Positions 1-12,286 of a stretch of DNA of 64,000 nucleotides are shown here, piece after piece; position 1 is the first letter of the stretch, and each line of letters opens with the position of its first letter. The notes beneath the pieces are model-generated. The model was not told the origin of the DNA. It saw nothing but the letters and a program-made list of their open reading frames with translations, and searched no databases. A program made the translations under genes and the position numbers. Origin of the DNA: Marsupella aquatica (taxonomy: Eukaryota; Marchantiophyta); the NCBI GenBank assembly GCA_973895155.1, contig OZ316892.1, positions 5,952,001 to 6,016,000 of the forward strand, given 5' to 3'.

Positions 1-545
1 ATATGTTTTTGCCTCATCCTGACATCTTTTCTCGCCTTGACATATTTTTCTAATCTTTACATATCAATATATTTAGTCTCAATATCTTTACCTTGCCTTT
101 GACATCTTCTTTTCATCTTGTCATTTTTTTTCTCACAATATCTTTATCTCACCATGCCATTTTTTTCTCACCCTTGACATCTTTTATTTTCTCTTTCTCT
201 TTTCTCTTTTCTCTTCTCTTCTTGCCATCTTTTCTCTCAAGTTCTTTTCTCACCTGGCTTGATATATTTTCCTAACCTTGACATCTTTTCTCACCTGGAT
301 TTCTTATCTTTTTCTCACCTTGAATCAAAATCTTTTCCTCACACCAGGTCTTTGATTCCCTCCCCCTGGATGTCTTTTTTCTCGTTGACTCATTTTTCTT
401 ATCTTTACATATATTTCTCACCTTGAGATGTATTTCTCACCTCAATTTAGTTTTCTCACCTTGATATGTTGTTTTCTTATATGCATATTTTTTTCACTTT
501 GTCATCTTTTCCTGACCTCAACAGTTTTTAACCTCAACATCCGCA
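1..545. repeat. CT-rich degenerate tandem repeat
   Basis: The first half kilobase is strongly pyrimidine-rich on the + strand and repeats a loose motif of the type TTGACATCTTTTCTCACC with variable spacing of about 20-45 bases. The long open frame here is a by-product of the composition (Phe/Ser/Leu only), so no gene is called. It may be a decayed minisatellite upstream of RPL10A. Confidence 0.6.
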
Positions 546-699
546 TCAGCCTCATGTTTCAATAAATCCCGTGTAAGCTTAAAATGCCATCCACGCAAAA
601 CGTTTAGGATGGAGGTCTCATCCGAGTGTATAGCGCGTTTTTCGGGTTCATGAAATCACAAACGCGAGTCGGCAGTGTGATCCTGGACGTCCGTATAAC

Positions 700-840
700 G
701 AACGATCTGGGCCGTCGGGCCTAGGGCTGCCCACTCAAGCCAGGGTTTGAGTCTGGACGTCTCTCCGCTCTCTCTCTCTTTCGACTCTTTGAGTCTCTCC
801 TCACAACTTAGCCTCTCTTTCCTCTTGTTCTTCGGGATCG
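700..840 (+). promoter_or_regulatory. Probable RPL10A promoter and pyrimidine-rich leader
   Basis: A TGGGCC box (about 708-713) is followed closely by a second GGGCC and then by a long CT-rich run (about 763-825). TGGGCY 'site II' boxes and pyrimidine-rich leaders are well known in plant ribosomal-protein genes. Assignment rests on these motifs and on position about 100-220 bases upstream of the RPL10A start; the transcription start is not determined. Confidence 0.45.
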
Positions 841-927
841 AGCTCGACCGCACAGGACGCAGCGGCAGAGCAGGCAGGCAGCAGCAGATCGAATCGCTAT
901 CGAGAGGAGCGACATCAGACTGCAACG

Positions 928-2114
928 ATGAGGTGAGCGATAACTTTTTGAAGTGTTTTTCGTGTGTCGAAGAAATTGTAGACTTTGGGTGTGCTGAGAG
1001 ATGGATTTTCTTCGCTTTTGCGACTGCGCGCGCACTTTCAGCCTGCGGTCGAAATAGAGGAAATGGTTTCTGATGGGGTGATTTGGTTTTGGGGATTGCA
1101 GTAAGCTTCAGAGTGATGTCCTTAGGGAAGCCATCACCCAGATAGTGACGGAATCTAAGGAGAAGAACCGGAAGTTCGTCGAGACAGTTGAGCTGCAAAT
1201 TGGGCTCAAGAACTATGACCCTCAAAAAGACAAGCGTTTCAGCGGTTCCGTCAAGTTACCTCATGTCCCTCGCCCGAAAATGAAGGTCTGCATGCTCGGA
1301 GACGCTCAGCATGTGGAAGAGGTGAAGTCCCAACTAACCCTAATTTATTCGTCATACGGCTGATTAGCTGCGAGTTGTTTAAACTGATCCTTGTGATTTT
1401 TGTCGACTGTTGGATTCCCGCCCCGTTTTACTGAAGTTTGTCTTCGGCAGGAGAATTTCCGTGTCAATTTAGTTTTTCCCTCGTGTCAGGCAGACAATGC
1501 GTGGACGGTCTCGTTTTTCTGTCGTTTGTCGAACGAATTAGGAGGAACTCAAACATTGTACGTAATGCAGGCAGAGAAGCTCGGTCTTGACTACATGGAT
1601 ATCGAGAGCCTTAAGAAGATGAATAAGAACAAGAAGCTTGTTAAGAAGCTCGCGAAGAAATATCATGCTTTCTTGGCTTCCGAGGCAGTCATCAAGCAGA
1701 TTCCCCGTCTGTTGGGTCCAGGTTTGAACAAGGCTGGAAAGTTTCCTGCTCTCGTATCACATCAGGAATCTTTGGAGGCTAAGGTTAACGAGACAAAGGC
1801 CATGGTCAAGTTCCAGCTGAAGAAGGTTCTGTGCATGGGAGTTGCTGTCGGAAATCTCGAGATGGACGAGAAGCAAATCTTTTCAAACACCCAGCTGAGC
1901 GTGAATTTCTTGGTGTCCCTTCTCAAGAAGAACTGGCAAAACGTAAGTGTTTCATAAGAAATGTCGATGATTATTTGGATTAGTCATGGGGCGTTTCATG
2001 CTGTAATTGCTTGCTTGTGAGGCTCTTCGTTGGCTTACGACAGTGGGACTGTTATTGCAGGTGAGGGTGTTGTACCTCAAGACCTCCATGGGAAAGCCTG
2101 TGCGCGTGTATTAG
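928..2114 (+). CDS. RPL10A: 60S ribosomal protein L10a (uL1 family)
   Basis: Cytosolic large-subunit ribosomal protein of the uL1 family, which forms the mobile L1 stalk near the E site. Four exons can be spliced in frame: 928-932, 1102-1321, 1571-1942 and 2061-2114, all with GT-AG introns, giving 216 residues, the usual plant length. The first exon holds only ATG plus two bases of codon 2, so a simple open-frame search misses the start. The protein begins [13 protein letters not shown]. Family-typical blocks include [60 protein letters not shown] and [19 protein letters not shown], and it ends in VRVY. No frameshift or early stop is seen. The split first codons and CT-rich leader match other plant ribosomal-protein genes. 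Identity is near certain; exon borders are by eye. Confidence 0.95.
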
Positions 2115-4040
2115 TTCGGTGTAGCACATCATCGTTAATTCTACCACTTTTTTGTAGGTAAACAGAGTTGTCCTGTCTGTCAGGGTTTCACCGTGAATTT
2201 GTCAGTGGTCTCAAGACTTCATCTTGAGGGTGGTTAACAGACTTGAGTTGTCCCCATTCTCTTATGATTTTCGAATTATGGAAGAAAATCATCGTTACTT
2301 TGAAGCCTTCAGATCCATTGCAGATACTCATCAATCCAAAATATAGCTACAGTATCATGGTGTTTGTGCTGTCTCCTTATGGGTTGATCAGGTGAACCCA
2401 AGTACTTCAGTCTTGGGGTTTTTGGTCCTGGTTATCATTCGTGAGGGGGCCATCTTTACACCGTTCGCGGGAGCAGCTGGTCTGACATGCGTGCCTCCAG
2501 GCAGTCTCACAGCCAAGAGGAGGTTATGGGTGTCTTGCAAGCAAAACAAGTAATGTAAATGGAAGTGGATCCTAAGAATGTTCTGTAGTCTGTCGTGTTG
2601 TATGAGAAATTGAGAATGATTTGTTACATTTGCTGCAAGTGAGCGTATCACTTATTAGATTTTAAGCAATTCCTGTTGAATGGTTCCTCGAGGAATCGTC
2701 GAGACCGTAGCCTCCGAATAATCTCTAGGCTAATAGTTTCCTCGTTGCAAGTGTACCTCTTTTGGTCTCCCTCCGAATAATCTCTACGCTAATGGTTTAG
2801 CAATGTGACCTAAATAGATAAGATACAGTGTATATCTCATCCTGGCTTCCTGTTACATCTATTTTAAGAGTACAAAATGGTAAGATACGGTGTATATTTC
2901 TGAAGCACTGATGGGGGTTCAGTTTCAGAGATGGATTTGACCTAATCTCACCGTGAATTCCATTTGAGAGGAACTTAAATCTGTGTGGATTTTGCCCATC
3001 CGATTAAGGCTTGGGTTGTGAACCAGGTCAATGTACGTGCCTGAGATTTAGGGTGCCTCCCGCTTAGCACCCGCACATGAAGGAATGGATCATAAGCACA
3101 TGATGGAATGGATTGTCGGTGCTACTTTACTTGACAGTGTTTTCCTCAGTCTAGCATTCATGAGTGCGATTCATTACCACTCGATTGTTGTCCTTGACAT
3201 TAACCGAACAAGGTGCTGCACAGAATAGTCTTGAATTGCCTTCGAGTGAAGCCATTGTCGAGGCGAAGGTACATACATCAAATCTGAGGTTTTAGGAGTC
3301 GAAATCTGCCACGATCCAAAAAAATGTTATGCAACCCAATTCGTTGATCGAAATGATTGAGCTGCGCATGTGCAGGGAACTGATTGAGCCAGCAGTAACC
3401 TAACCCAAGTAACTGCGGAATATGCAATACTGAAGTTGGGAGGAGAATTTCTTCAACACCAAACATTGAATTCAAAGAGCGTGTGCAGAACGAGTAGAGT
3501 CGGAGTGAAGTTCAGCTTGGTGACTACCCATAACCACTCACGAGAGTTGAGCACACCAAATTCGGATGGACCTACCGCCTAAACTCCGTGCCTGGGCCCT
3601 CTTTTCCCAATGTTCTAAGAATCGTCTGCCACTGTACTAGATGCGTACTTCGCCATTTTAGGGTAAACCTGACCTGATTCTGGTTTAAGCAATAGCAGAT
3701 TCACCCTCGTTGCAATTGATTTCTGTGTGAATTCTCAGCAAGCACAACCCTGACGTACCATCCTGGTAGGAATGTGTTAGCTTGAACAGCATCCAACAGG
3801 ATAAGATCTAACTGACTTCAGAGCTAAGAGATCATCAGCGGGAAAGCAAGCCTAAAACAACACAACACTTACAAATCCAACTTCCAACAATATGGTCTCA
3901 TATACATCGGAGCCATAACAAGTTCAAACTTACCCCCTCTTGTGTAGGCCAGCACCTTTGGTTTCAAGAGTGACATTGGTTTTGAGTTTCTTTCATGTTC
4001 TGTAGCAATTGTGAGATTGAATCATTTTTTTTTTTCGTAT
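2115..4040. other. Gene-free stretch downstream of RPL10A
   Basis: About 1.9 kb holding the RPL10A 3' UTR (no clear polyadenylation signal was picked out) and unique-looking AT-moderate sequence. Short open frames here have no recognisable domain, compositional bias or splice partner. I see no RNA gene. Confidence 0.5.
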
Positions 4041-4055
4041 TTAGGGACTTGCTTT

Positions 4056-4253
4056 CCAGTTTACTTGAGTGTCGCAACCCCATCACTGATCAATCCCTAG
4101 TTTCAGGTACCAATCGCTCCATTAGTCGTTTGCATACAGAACCTGAGCGAGGTTCCAGTTTACTTGAGTGTCGCAACCCCATCACTGATCAATCCCTAGT
4201 TTCAGGTACCAATCGCTCCATTAGTCGTTTGCAAACAGAACCTGAGCGAGGCC
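4056..4253. repeat. 99-bp perfect-looking tandem duplication
   Basis: Two adjacent copies, 4056-4154 and 4155-4253, each starting CCAGTTTACTTGAGTG and ending near CCTGAGCGAG, differ by about one base (CATACAGAACC versus AAACAGAACC). Near identity implies a recent duplication. The open frame across it merely translates the repeat twice. Confidence 0.85.
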
Positions 4254-5890
4254 ATCGAGATGACTCAGTGGGCTGCTGAGTTGAAAAGGTTGCAGCAAGG
4301 TCTCAGCAAGGTTGCCAAGAGAAAAAGTGACCTAGTGAGGTGAGCCGATTGAAAATTTTCCATCACATTGAGGCTGCCATGAGAAAAAGTCATCCAGTGA
4401 GTGTCACTCCAGAGGACATTTGGCTGATTGGAATGCCTGATAGCAAATGATAGCAACTGAACCTCCAACAGAACACCAACATTAGAATGTTGTGCACTAG
4501 CTTGCCAAGATGCTACTGCAACTTATTTCAGGGATTCACTTGTCAGATGGAAAGTGAATGGAGGGTATGGAGCACCCTAGATCTTAGTGTGGGAATCCTC
4601 CGATAGATGCACCGTCTAGTTAATCTATGGTTAACCCTAACTTAATTGGTGATGCTGCTGTCTCCCATGATACTACAAGGCAGGTTGGTCAGAGCCATTT
4701 ATCTAGCACTAGATCTTCATCAACTGTTTGTCTACGCAACCTTGCCCTAACTTAAACTGTAGCTTAGTTAGTGTGTAACTAGGGTAGTTGTGTAAATCCA
4801 AGGTGTGGTTAAGGCATAGATGGCAAGATATTAGGCTCATTGGAAAACTCAGGGTCTCTCAGTTGTCAATGAAATTAGATGATATTAGGCTCATTGGAAA
4901 ACTCTTTCCAAGCAGCTTCTACAGAACACAAGAAATAATATTCCACGGGAGATATTTAATGTCAAAGTTAGATGCTAACAGAATTTTGGAAACGAACCAA
5001 GGTAGAAACAAACCATATAAAGTGTTTCTCATTTCTTCTGTCTTCCTGTGTTTCTCATTTGTTGTTTAGCATAAACTAATCCAACTCCTTTCGATCTACC
5101 AGAGACCAAGACAGAAGTAGTGGCAGGCCACAATGGGGAATATTCTGCTACGGGGTTTGCTACTTTGGGGGAGTATGGTACTAATAAAGGGCAATGCAAA
5201 GCTACTTTTGAGAGCTATTGTGTAGAGTGAAACTTTTGAGAGCTATTGTGTAGAGTGAAATCTCTGGACACTAACTCTCAGCAATATTAAGGACACAACA
5301 GAAAAGTAGAGTGGACAAAAAAGCTAGACATAAATGAACCAAAAATAATACAATCAAATTTAATTGCAGGATTCCCTATGTTCAAGGACTGGCAATAACC
5401 AAATTAGGGGTGAGGGTGAAAAATGGGGATGGGGGTGGAGCAGTGCCCGCAGTAGTGCACCACACTTGAAAATAGGACTGCCCGTGAAGAGAGTGGGTGG
5501 ATGAAGAGAGTGGGTGTAGTAGGGCCCACATGTGAAGAGAGGCTATGTATTAGGGAGGTGCCTGTGAAGAGGTCAGCTCAAGGGTTGGCGGCTATGGTGA
5601 AATGGCCAGCTCTTAGCTTTGGTCAGCTGCTGTCACCTAGGGTCTATTCATGATCAAAGAAAGGGGGACTCGGGCTAGTGCTAATATGATCTTAATGAGA
5701 GTAATAAGGTTAGTAATGTACTTAAGGTCCATCTAATTTTGAGGTTTGAGACCCCCTAGTCTATCCGCTGATGGACTGTAGAATGATGTCTTGCGTGATC
5801 GAGTGTTTGTTAAATTGTTTCCTTTCTTTGTATTGCCTTCTCTTTGGATTTTCATCCTCCGTTGCTTTGCGCTTTTCTCATTGTCAAATC
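4254..5890. other. Gene-free stretch
   Basis: No gene recognised. Short local duplications are visible: ATATTAGGCTCATTGGAAAA occurs near 4830 and 4883, and AACTTTTGAGAGCTATTGTG is doubled around 5202-5245. These suggest decayed repeat material. Confidence 0.4.
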
Positions 5891-5895
5891 AAATT

Positions 5896-6612
5896 AAAAT
5901 TGTCGTGGAGTCGGAAAAATGACCCGTCGTCACTCATCGATCACCCATTCACGAGCCCTCTGATTCGATCTACTCTGGATTGTACATTGCTATAGTGTAA
6001 AATCGAGGGAGCATCCTCATTCTGCACTCTTCTTGTTGTCAAAGTGATAAGAATTGTTGTGGATAGAAGAAATCCGTCATCAGTCGCCCATTTAAGAGCT
6101 GGCACTCCATCTACTGTGGATTGTACATTGGTGTTGTGTACAATCGATCGAGCATCATCATTCTGCACTCTTCTTGTTGCCAAATTAATAAGAACTGTTG
6201 TGGAGGCAGAAGAAATCCGTCGTCAGTCGCCCATTTAGGAGCCCTCTCACCCATCTACTGTGGATTGTACATTGCTGTAGAGTACAATCGATCGAGCATC
6301 ATCATTCTGGACTCTTCTTGTTGACCAATTAATAAGAAATTGTTGTGGAGACAGAAGAAATCCGTCATCAGTCGCCCTTTCACGAGCCCTCTCACTCCAT
6401 CTACTGTGGATTGTACATGGCTGTACTGTACAATCGATCGAGCACCATCGTTCTGCACTCTTTTTGTTGTCAAATTAGTAGGAATTGTTGTGGAGACAGA
6501 AGAAATCCGTCATCAGTCGCCCATTCACGAGCCCTCTCACTCCATCTACTGTGGATTGTACATGCATTGGCTGTACTGTACAATCGATCGAGCACCATCA
6601 TTCTGCACCCTT
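5896..6612. repeat. Five-copy tandem array, ~145-bp unit
   Basis: Units begin at the phrase GAATTGTTGTGGAGACAGAA or its variants, at about 5896, 6051, 6192, 6335 and 6482 (spacings 155, 141, 143, 147), with the last unit ending near 6612. Each unit contains GAAATCCGTCATCAGTCGCC, a CCATCTACTGTGGATTGTAC block and the partly palindromic GTACAATCGATCGAGCA. The last two copies are most alike, typical of an array that grows at one end. Overlapping open frames on both strands are produced by the repeat and are not called. Confidence 0.9.
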
Positions 6613-7046
6613 CGTGAGTTCTTGTGCCCGAAATTCGCGTGCTCGCGTGCGTTGTGCAGACGTGCGTCCTACAGTCCTGCAGACTCTAGCGGAGCCTCTA
6701 TAGTCTATACCGCAAAGACTCCATTACTGTACTCCAAAGTCCATACTGTTCGAGCATTTCGTTCGGCACTTTGTTTGGGACAACAGTGGCAATTAAGCCG
6801 TTGATGAACGAGTCCACTCCGGGATAGCGAGTTAGTTGAACCTTCGGTCTTTTCTAAGCTCCGGACTGGCTGGCATCCGAGTCTCTGGTGGTCTTAAGGT
6901 GTCAAGCCTGACCCGAGGACGCATAATTGTAGATTGATTCGCTTCGCTCGGTTGCGCAGTACGTACGGTCTGTTTGTTCGGTTTCTTCCTTTTCTCTTTT
7001 TCTTGGCCTTCACTCGCGGCTGCGGGCAATTTTCTTTGCTGCCCTT

Positions 7047-7460
7047 CTCTTCTTCTCGACAGTAAGGTCATCATAACCGACCATCAATTTGAGATTGGGT
7101 GTTCTGGACAGATGTTCATTCATTTGCAGGCATCTTTTCTCTCCTTCGCTTCTCCTCTTCTCGATAGTAGATCATCACAACAGATCATCAGCTTGATGTG
7201 GACAAATCTCCATTCATTCACTGCAGGCAGCTTTTCTTCTCTGCTCTTCTGCTCGACAAGAGATCATCATAACAGATCATAAGCTCGGGATTGTTGTTTT
7301 GGACAATCTCCATTCCTTCATTTACCGGTTGTTCGCTTTGAATTTCTCTTCTCCACAGTAGATCATCAAATTCGGCTGGTTGATGGAGAAAGCTCTCCGA
7401 TTCATTTGTTGGCAATGCTCTCCTCGTCTTCTTCCTCTTTAGAGTAGATCATTACCAGCT
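7047..7460. repeat. Degenerate ~95-bp tandem array, about five copies
   Basis: The phrase CTTCTCGACAGTAG.ATCATCA recurs near 7051, 7157, 7246, 7348 and 7430 (roughly 82-106 apart). It is usually followed by a TTGTTNTGGACA.ATCTCCATTCATT block. Units are diverged and CT-rich, with AG-rich breaks resembling splice acceptors. It is unrelated in sequence to the array at 5.9-6.6 kb. Confidence 0.7.
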
Positions 7461-8499
7461 TCGGGTTGTTGTGGATAGATCTAGCTCTGCATTTCAAGCC
7501 TGTGGAGGTTTTGGAGAGAAATAATAGAGAGGTTTATGGTTTGGTTTTGAGTGGTGTTGTGTTCCTTTAGCCATTGCTAGATCTTAAGAGGTTTTTTTTT
7601 GGGTTTTTTCGTAAGGAGCTTTGCATTTTTCCGTGTTATAAATCTGGGTCGTCAGCCTGGTCTGGCGATGGTATTCCTTCAAAGGGGAGAGGATTGACGA
7701 GCCATTGAATTTAATCGAAGCGAGTAGTCTGGTTTAGATTTCATTCTTTACTTACATTCGCTCGTCATTCTTGGGGTTCCGTGAGCTTATTGCTTCTGCT
7801 TCGGCTTCCTCGCCAATTCCCATGATTGTGTAGATCTGCAGCTACGCGGAGATTCAGCCAATTGGACTTCCGCGAATCAAAATCAAGGTATGGAACGGGA
7901 TCTGGAAAAGGTCTTTATTAAGGTCGTGGTGATCAATCACTCTTTACGTAGTCTCCGCTTTGCTCCGTGACTTTGCTCTCGATTGCTCTCGCTATCTCAA
8001 CAACGTGAATAAGGTCTACCTTAGGCCCAATCAATGACTTTCGGGAATATCAAGGAACGGAGCGTTTGGAACAGTGTGGATCAATTTGGCTTCCCGTTTC
8101 TCCTCTCATTACTCTGAATTGAGTCATTAAACCCGTATCGGATTCGGCGTTGTGAGATGGATCCGTATCGGGGGAGAGATAATTGTAAAGCTCGGGCCTT
8201 CTCGATTGATTTGTCGCCGTTGTGGCCTCCGACATCTTGCATGATTGGATCTGCTGTGCTGGAGTTCTTAGCATGGCGGTCCCGTCAACCAAGAGCAAGT
8301 CTTTGAACAAATTGACCAATCTCTCTTCTTCTCGAGTACGTGACTGGCAAGATCTCTGAGAAATTGGCGTCGCAATGATGTCTCCAGGATCCTGCTGGAC
8401 GAGTCTGCCGGGTCCGCACTGGGCTGTCGACATTGTTGCGTCGCAAACAGATTAATCAGAAAACCCTCTGAACGTCAATCAAGGAAGGTCGTGTTTCAC

Positions 8500-8945
8500 A
8501 AATTGCAGACCGTTTCGTGGAATCATTGGCTGGCTAGCGGCATTGCTCTTAATCGGCACTGTTGCTTCGAATTATCATGGGATGTCGGCCAAGTAAGCTG
8601 CTGTTTCTACCTTCCAGACCGTTTCGTGGAATCGTTGGAAGGCTGCAATGTTTCCTTCCTTACTCACTTTCGTTACCCCGAATTTCGTTACCCCGAATTA
8701 TCATGGGATGCAATCGAACCGACTTTATTGCGTCGATTGACGTGGATACACCAGCTCTGCCTGGTTACTTGAGAGTGAGCGTCTTTGATTGCTCACCGAA
8801 TAACAGTTGAGGGTTGTTGCGAGGTGCCATGAAGAGCTTTCGTTCCCCTATTCCAGATCGTTTTGTGGGATTTATCATTTTGCGCTTCATTGCTTGATTG
8901 TTACTCAGCTCTGTTACTCAGCTTTATCGTGGGATGTGACCGGGC
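8500..8945. repeat. Third tandem repeat, irregular unit
   Basis: Two phrases recur in the same order. CAGACCGTTTCGTGGAATC occurs near 8506 and 8614, with a variant near 8852. ATTATCATGGGATG occurs near 8572 and 8698, with a variant near 8924. A short GTTACCCCGAATT doublet lies near 8683. Spacing is uneven (about 108 then 238), so the array is decayed. Confidence 0.65.
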
Positions 8946-10189
8946 CCCTGCTCCTTCGGGTCTCTCTTAACGCTGGTTGCCAGATTTGCTGCCTTACTTC
9001 GGAGTTAGATGGATCAGGATCAGCTGTACCAGACCAGCTTTAGCTTTACTGGCTCGCTTTCCGTGATCTGGGTGATCAGCTTTGCCAGCTCACTTCAGCG
9101 TCCAGAGATCGAGAAAGACCGCTCACATGAGGGCCTCGCATCTCAGGGCCTGTCGTGACACCGCCCCCTCTCATGGAAAATGCCTCTGATCGGTAGCCTG
9201 CATTGTCCACTCCTTGTCACCTTTGCAGACTCGAGCTATGGTAGAGTGTAGAGAGTACGTACAAGCGGGGACAACCTCTTCTTGGCACACTCTTTCGCCA
9301 GGATCAAACTGACTCAAACACCTTCAATGCTGGGTTTGAAAGAGGTGGAGAAGGTTTATGCCTGCTCACGTTCACACGCGACCGGTGTAATGCCCTGTCA
9401 CCTTGGTTTTTCGAGAGAAATCCAATTCCGTGTGATCGCTTGCAGCAAACGAAGCCAACGGTAGCAAACCGTGCTTGATCATGGGCTGCATCGTCATCGC
9501 CTGAAGAAAACATAGCAGATGGTTGTTTCATCCTGCCCACTGTGTAATGTTTTGCTGCTGTCCGTCAGTCTTGCCAGGCTTGGTCAATGAATTGCATATG
9601 CACGTGCCAGATTTAAATGAGAACATTGCAGTGAACAAATGGACAATGTCATTGGGCATGACACATTTCACGCGTCTGGTTGTCACTACGCCTATCCGAA
9701 GGTCATAATTATCCACTCTTGTTTTGTACTCCTGAGTCCTGAACCTGGACCTCCGCCATCAGAGTTCCAGACGGACTGACGGAGAGTACATGATAGGTGT
9801 GTACTACCTAGTTTTGTTCTGACAGGCCTCGGATCACTAGTGGGTATTCAAATCTAAGGGCTAAGGATGCGGACAAGGTGACGAACCCACTAAAAACGGT
9901 ATACATGAGGTTACCCAAAAAGTGTTGCATACTTTACTGACTTCAGTTTACCGGTATTTTGAATATATGGCAGCTGTGGGTGCTCTGTCCACGCGGGAGA
10001 TCAGCGGTCAAAGCGCTCAAATCGGAGGCCAACTTCCTCGCTCGACAAACACCACAGCAGCAGAGGAGAGCCAGGAAAGAATTTCAAAATTTGTGACGAT
10101 GAAGCTCATTCTATGGGAGATGGACAGGCTTTCCGGCCACCTCCGTGAGTGAGTGGGGTTGATTTGGTGTCAAGCGGCTGCTTGCTGGT
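8946..10189. other. Probable 5' leader/promoter zone of the calmodulin-binding protein gene
   Basis: No gene recognised. An open frame at 9922-10152 (start near 9922, stop just before the main gene) would act as an upstream ORF if it is in the mRNA, but it has no known domain. No TATA box was singled out. Confidence 0.35.
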
Positions 10190-12286
10190 ATGTTGGTCGA
10201 AGGGGTCCGGATGGCAGATGTGTCGAAGGTGAGGCAGTCACAACACTCTCGTAAGGGTGGAGGAACAACGACCTCTTCTCATGAGAAGTGTCCAATCGGT
10301 GCGCGTTTGTATTCACAGGTCCATGTGTGCAACCACGCAAGGTGCTCTGCAAACGATCCGGACTACAATGTCAAATCGGCGGTTCCTCTGAAGAAGTTCC
10401 TAGTTGCAAAGAAGCACGCCTATGGAGGACTGGAGGAGAAGGGAGAGAAGAAGAGGACTAGTAGTGTAAGTAGTACCATCTCTCCTGACCATCCACGTGA
10501 TCGGAGGAGCCATGCTCTCCAGTCTCTCACCAATTCGGTGCTCACAACAGAGAGTGGGTCCAAGGGTAAGGTAAGGTCAAGTGGGCTTCGCTCAAATGCC
10601 CAATCTGTGGGGCAAAGCAGGCGAGCAACAAGGGACAATAGCAGCATCAGCGCGGAGACTAAGAAAGTTGTCGAACGCAAAGTGAGACCCACGACGACTC
10701 ACTCGTCCTCCGTCCCATCTGGTAGCTCTACCAGACGCAGTAGTGTGACAGCCACTGGATCCCACTCTACGGCACAGAAGTCCCGGCTGAGTAGTGCTGG
10801 ATCCATCTTCTCCCCACAAGCTACAGAACAAAGCAAACAGTGGGAGGACTTGGCATCCCCTGAAAGCTCGATCACTTCTATCAGTATCACACAAATCATT
10901 TCCACGAGGAGAGAGGAGAAGAAGGAAGAGGGGGAGGATGAGACTCAAGAGCTTGTTAAGGCAGCTGCTGCTGCTGCAGCATCCTCACCCACAGCATCGG
11001 TCGGTTCCAATCAGGATACCGAAATCTCGAGCTTGAAGGAGACCGTCAGAGATTTCGAACAACCGGCTGTCAATTTTGGCGACTTGCAATCTCCTGCCAG
11101 CTCGCCTTCCAATATTTTGCAACAGAACTCCGGAAACAGGGAGGCTACTGTTGACTCTCCTCCTCCGTCTTCTCCATCAGTTGATAACAGGTCACCCGTT
11201 TTGGAGTCCCTCTCTCCATCGACGCCATCCACGAGTGTTGCATCCGCAACAACGGAAACTTCCTCCCTCACAACAACGCCTGCGAGTGAGCTCTCCTCCT
11301 CAACTTTGCCAAATGTAGCTGTTGGTCATGAGGAGATTAATTATGGATCGTCCAGTCCATCGGTGGATTCCGGGCCTACTACGTCTGGATCGTTAAATTC
11401 ATCAGTAACCTCTCTCACGTCAGGGCCACGCCTTAGTCCTGGATCCACTCGACGATCTTCTCTGACGACAACTTCTCCATCATCCTCCGACAAGCTCGGT
11501 AGAAATTTTATAACTAGTTTGAAGGAAAGCCCCAAGGTGTCACCTGTGTCATCATCTTCGCGTTCGTCAGCTAGTAGGCCTTCCAGAATTCCCAGAAATT
11601 CAGTTTCACCAGCTCCGGTAGATTCTTCTCCTGCTCCCACAAATGCATCAAGGTTAGCGAAAAACTTTTTCACAGATTCGCAGGCGAGAAGTGTTCCCCG
11701 GAGGAGTACTAAAGGGGTGCGTTCCATTGAACTGAGAGGTGGGAAGGCCCAGAGCTACTCCACATCTACCGTCACCAGCTGGAATATGACAACCACAACT
11801 GTTGAGACCTCAGTGTCGATTTCAGAAATTACTACCGAGAAGAATGTTGAGTCAGGGCTTGAACGGAGCGGATTAGTCGAAGACTCTGTCCAACCAGAGC
11901 AACTCAGCAAAATGGAATCGCAAACTGCAGTCGCTGGTCCAAATCTCTCGGCAGCAGATCCGAAGGCCATAAAGGAGCCTTCCACAACTGTGAAGTTTGC
12001 AAAGAACGCCAGAAGCTTTGAGGAAGTGTATGCGGACGCTGAGACTGTTGCGTTGAAACACGGTGAGGTTGCAGAACGTAGACTGTCAGAGGAGTACATG
12101 ACAAATCATGCTTTGGAAGGTGTAGTAAGTAAGATTTCGGAGAACGATCATCGGGTGAAAGTTTTGGTCCATGCTTTTGAGACTTTAGCGACCCTCACTG
12201 ACTCCGAGGCCCTTGTCATCGAGGAGACAACTTTGAACCATGACCTGGCTCACGAATCATTGGCAGCCACAACAATCGCTGTGTAG
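10190..12286 (+). CDS. Plant calmodulin-binding-domain protein
   Basis: A single open exon of 698 residues. The N-terminal block has C47 and C52 (VHVCNHARCS) followed by PLKKFLVAKKHA, the arrangement seen in plant CaM-binding proteins (a Cys pair, then a 'PLKxFL' basic stretch). Residues ~90-580 are a very Ser/Thr/Pro-rich, low-complexity linker, probably disordered and a kinase substrate. An Ala run occurs near residue 260. The C-terminal ~100 residues match the plant calmodulin-binding domain pattern: a charged ARSFEEVYADAE region and then an amphipathic basic helix, residues ~648-669, with RVKVLVHAFETL, which would hold Ca2+/calmodulin. Family members act in calcium signalling and microtubule or immune functions, but the specific role here is unknown. 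Start chosen as the first ATG of the frame; M8 is an alternative. Three tandem arrays lie upstream. Confidence 0.8.
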   Translation: MLVEGVRMADVSKVRQSQHSRKGGGTTTSSHEKCPIGARLYSQVHVCNHARCSANDPDYNVKSAVPLKKFLVAKKHAYGGLEEKGEKKRTSSVSSTISPDHPRDRRSHALQSLTNSVLTTESGSKGKVRSSGLRSNAQSVGQSRRATRDNSSISAETKKVVERKVRPTTTHSSSVPSGSSTRRSSVTATGSHSTAQKSRLSSAGSIFSPQATEQSKQWEDLASPESSITSISITQIISTRREEKKEEGEDETQELVKAAAAAAASSPTASVGSNQDTEISSLKETVRDFEQPAVNFGDLQSPASSPSNILQQNSGNREATVDSPPPSSPSVDNRSPVLESLSPSTPSTSVASATTETSSLTTTPASELSSSTLPNVAVGHEEINYGSSSPSVDSGPTTSGSLNSSVTSLTSGPRLSPGSTRRSSLTTTSPSSSDKLGRNFITSLKESPKVSPVSSSSRSSASRPSRIPRNSVSPAPVDSSPAPTNASRLAKNFFTDSQARSVPRRSTKGVRSIELRGGKAQSYSTSTVTSWNMTTTTVETSVSISEITTEKNVESGLERSGLVEDSVQPEQLSKMESQTAVAGPNLSAADPKAIKEPSTTVKFAKNARSFEEVYADAETVALKHGEVAERRLSEEYMTNHALEGVVSKISENDHRVKVLVHAFETLATLTDSEALVIEETTLNHDLAHESLAATTIAV

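Noticed and set aside
5896-6612. CRISPR-like array
   Set aside because: The units are contiguous 145-bp tandem repeats with no short repeat/unique spacer structure, and the genome is eukaryotic.
6340-6804. 154-codon open frame across the 145-bp array
   Set aside because: The frame translates the repeat units several times and competing frames do the same; it is a product of the repeat.
10420-12104. Minus and alternate-frame open readings under the 698-residue gene
   Set aside because: Shadows of the Ser/Thr-rich coding sequence. The + frame has family motifs at both ends.
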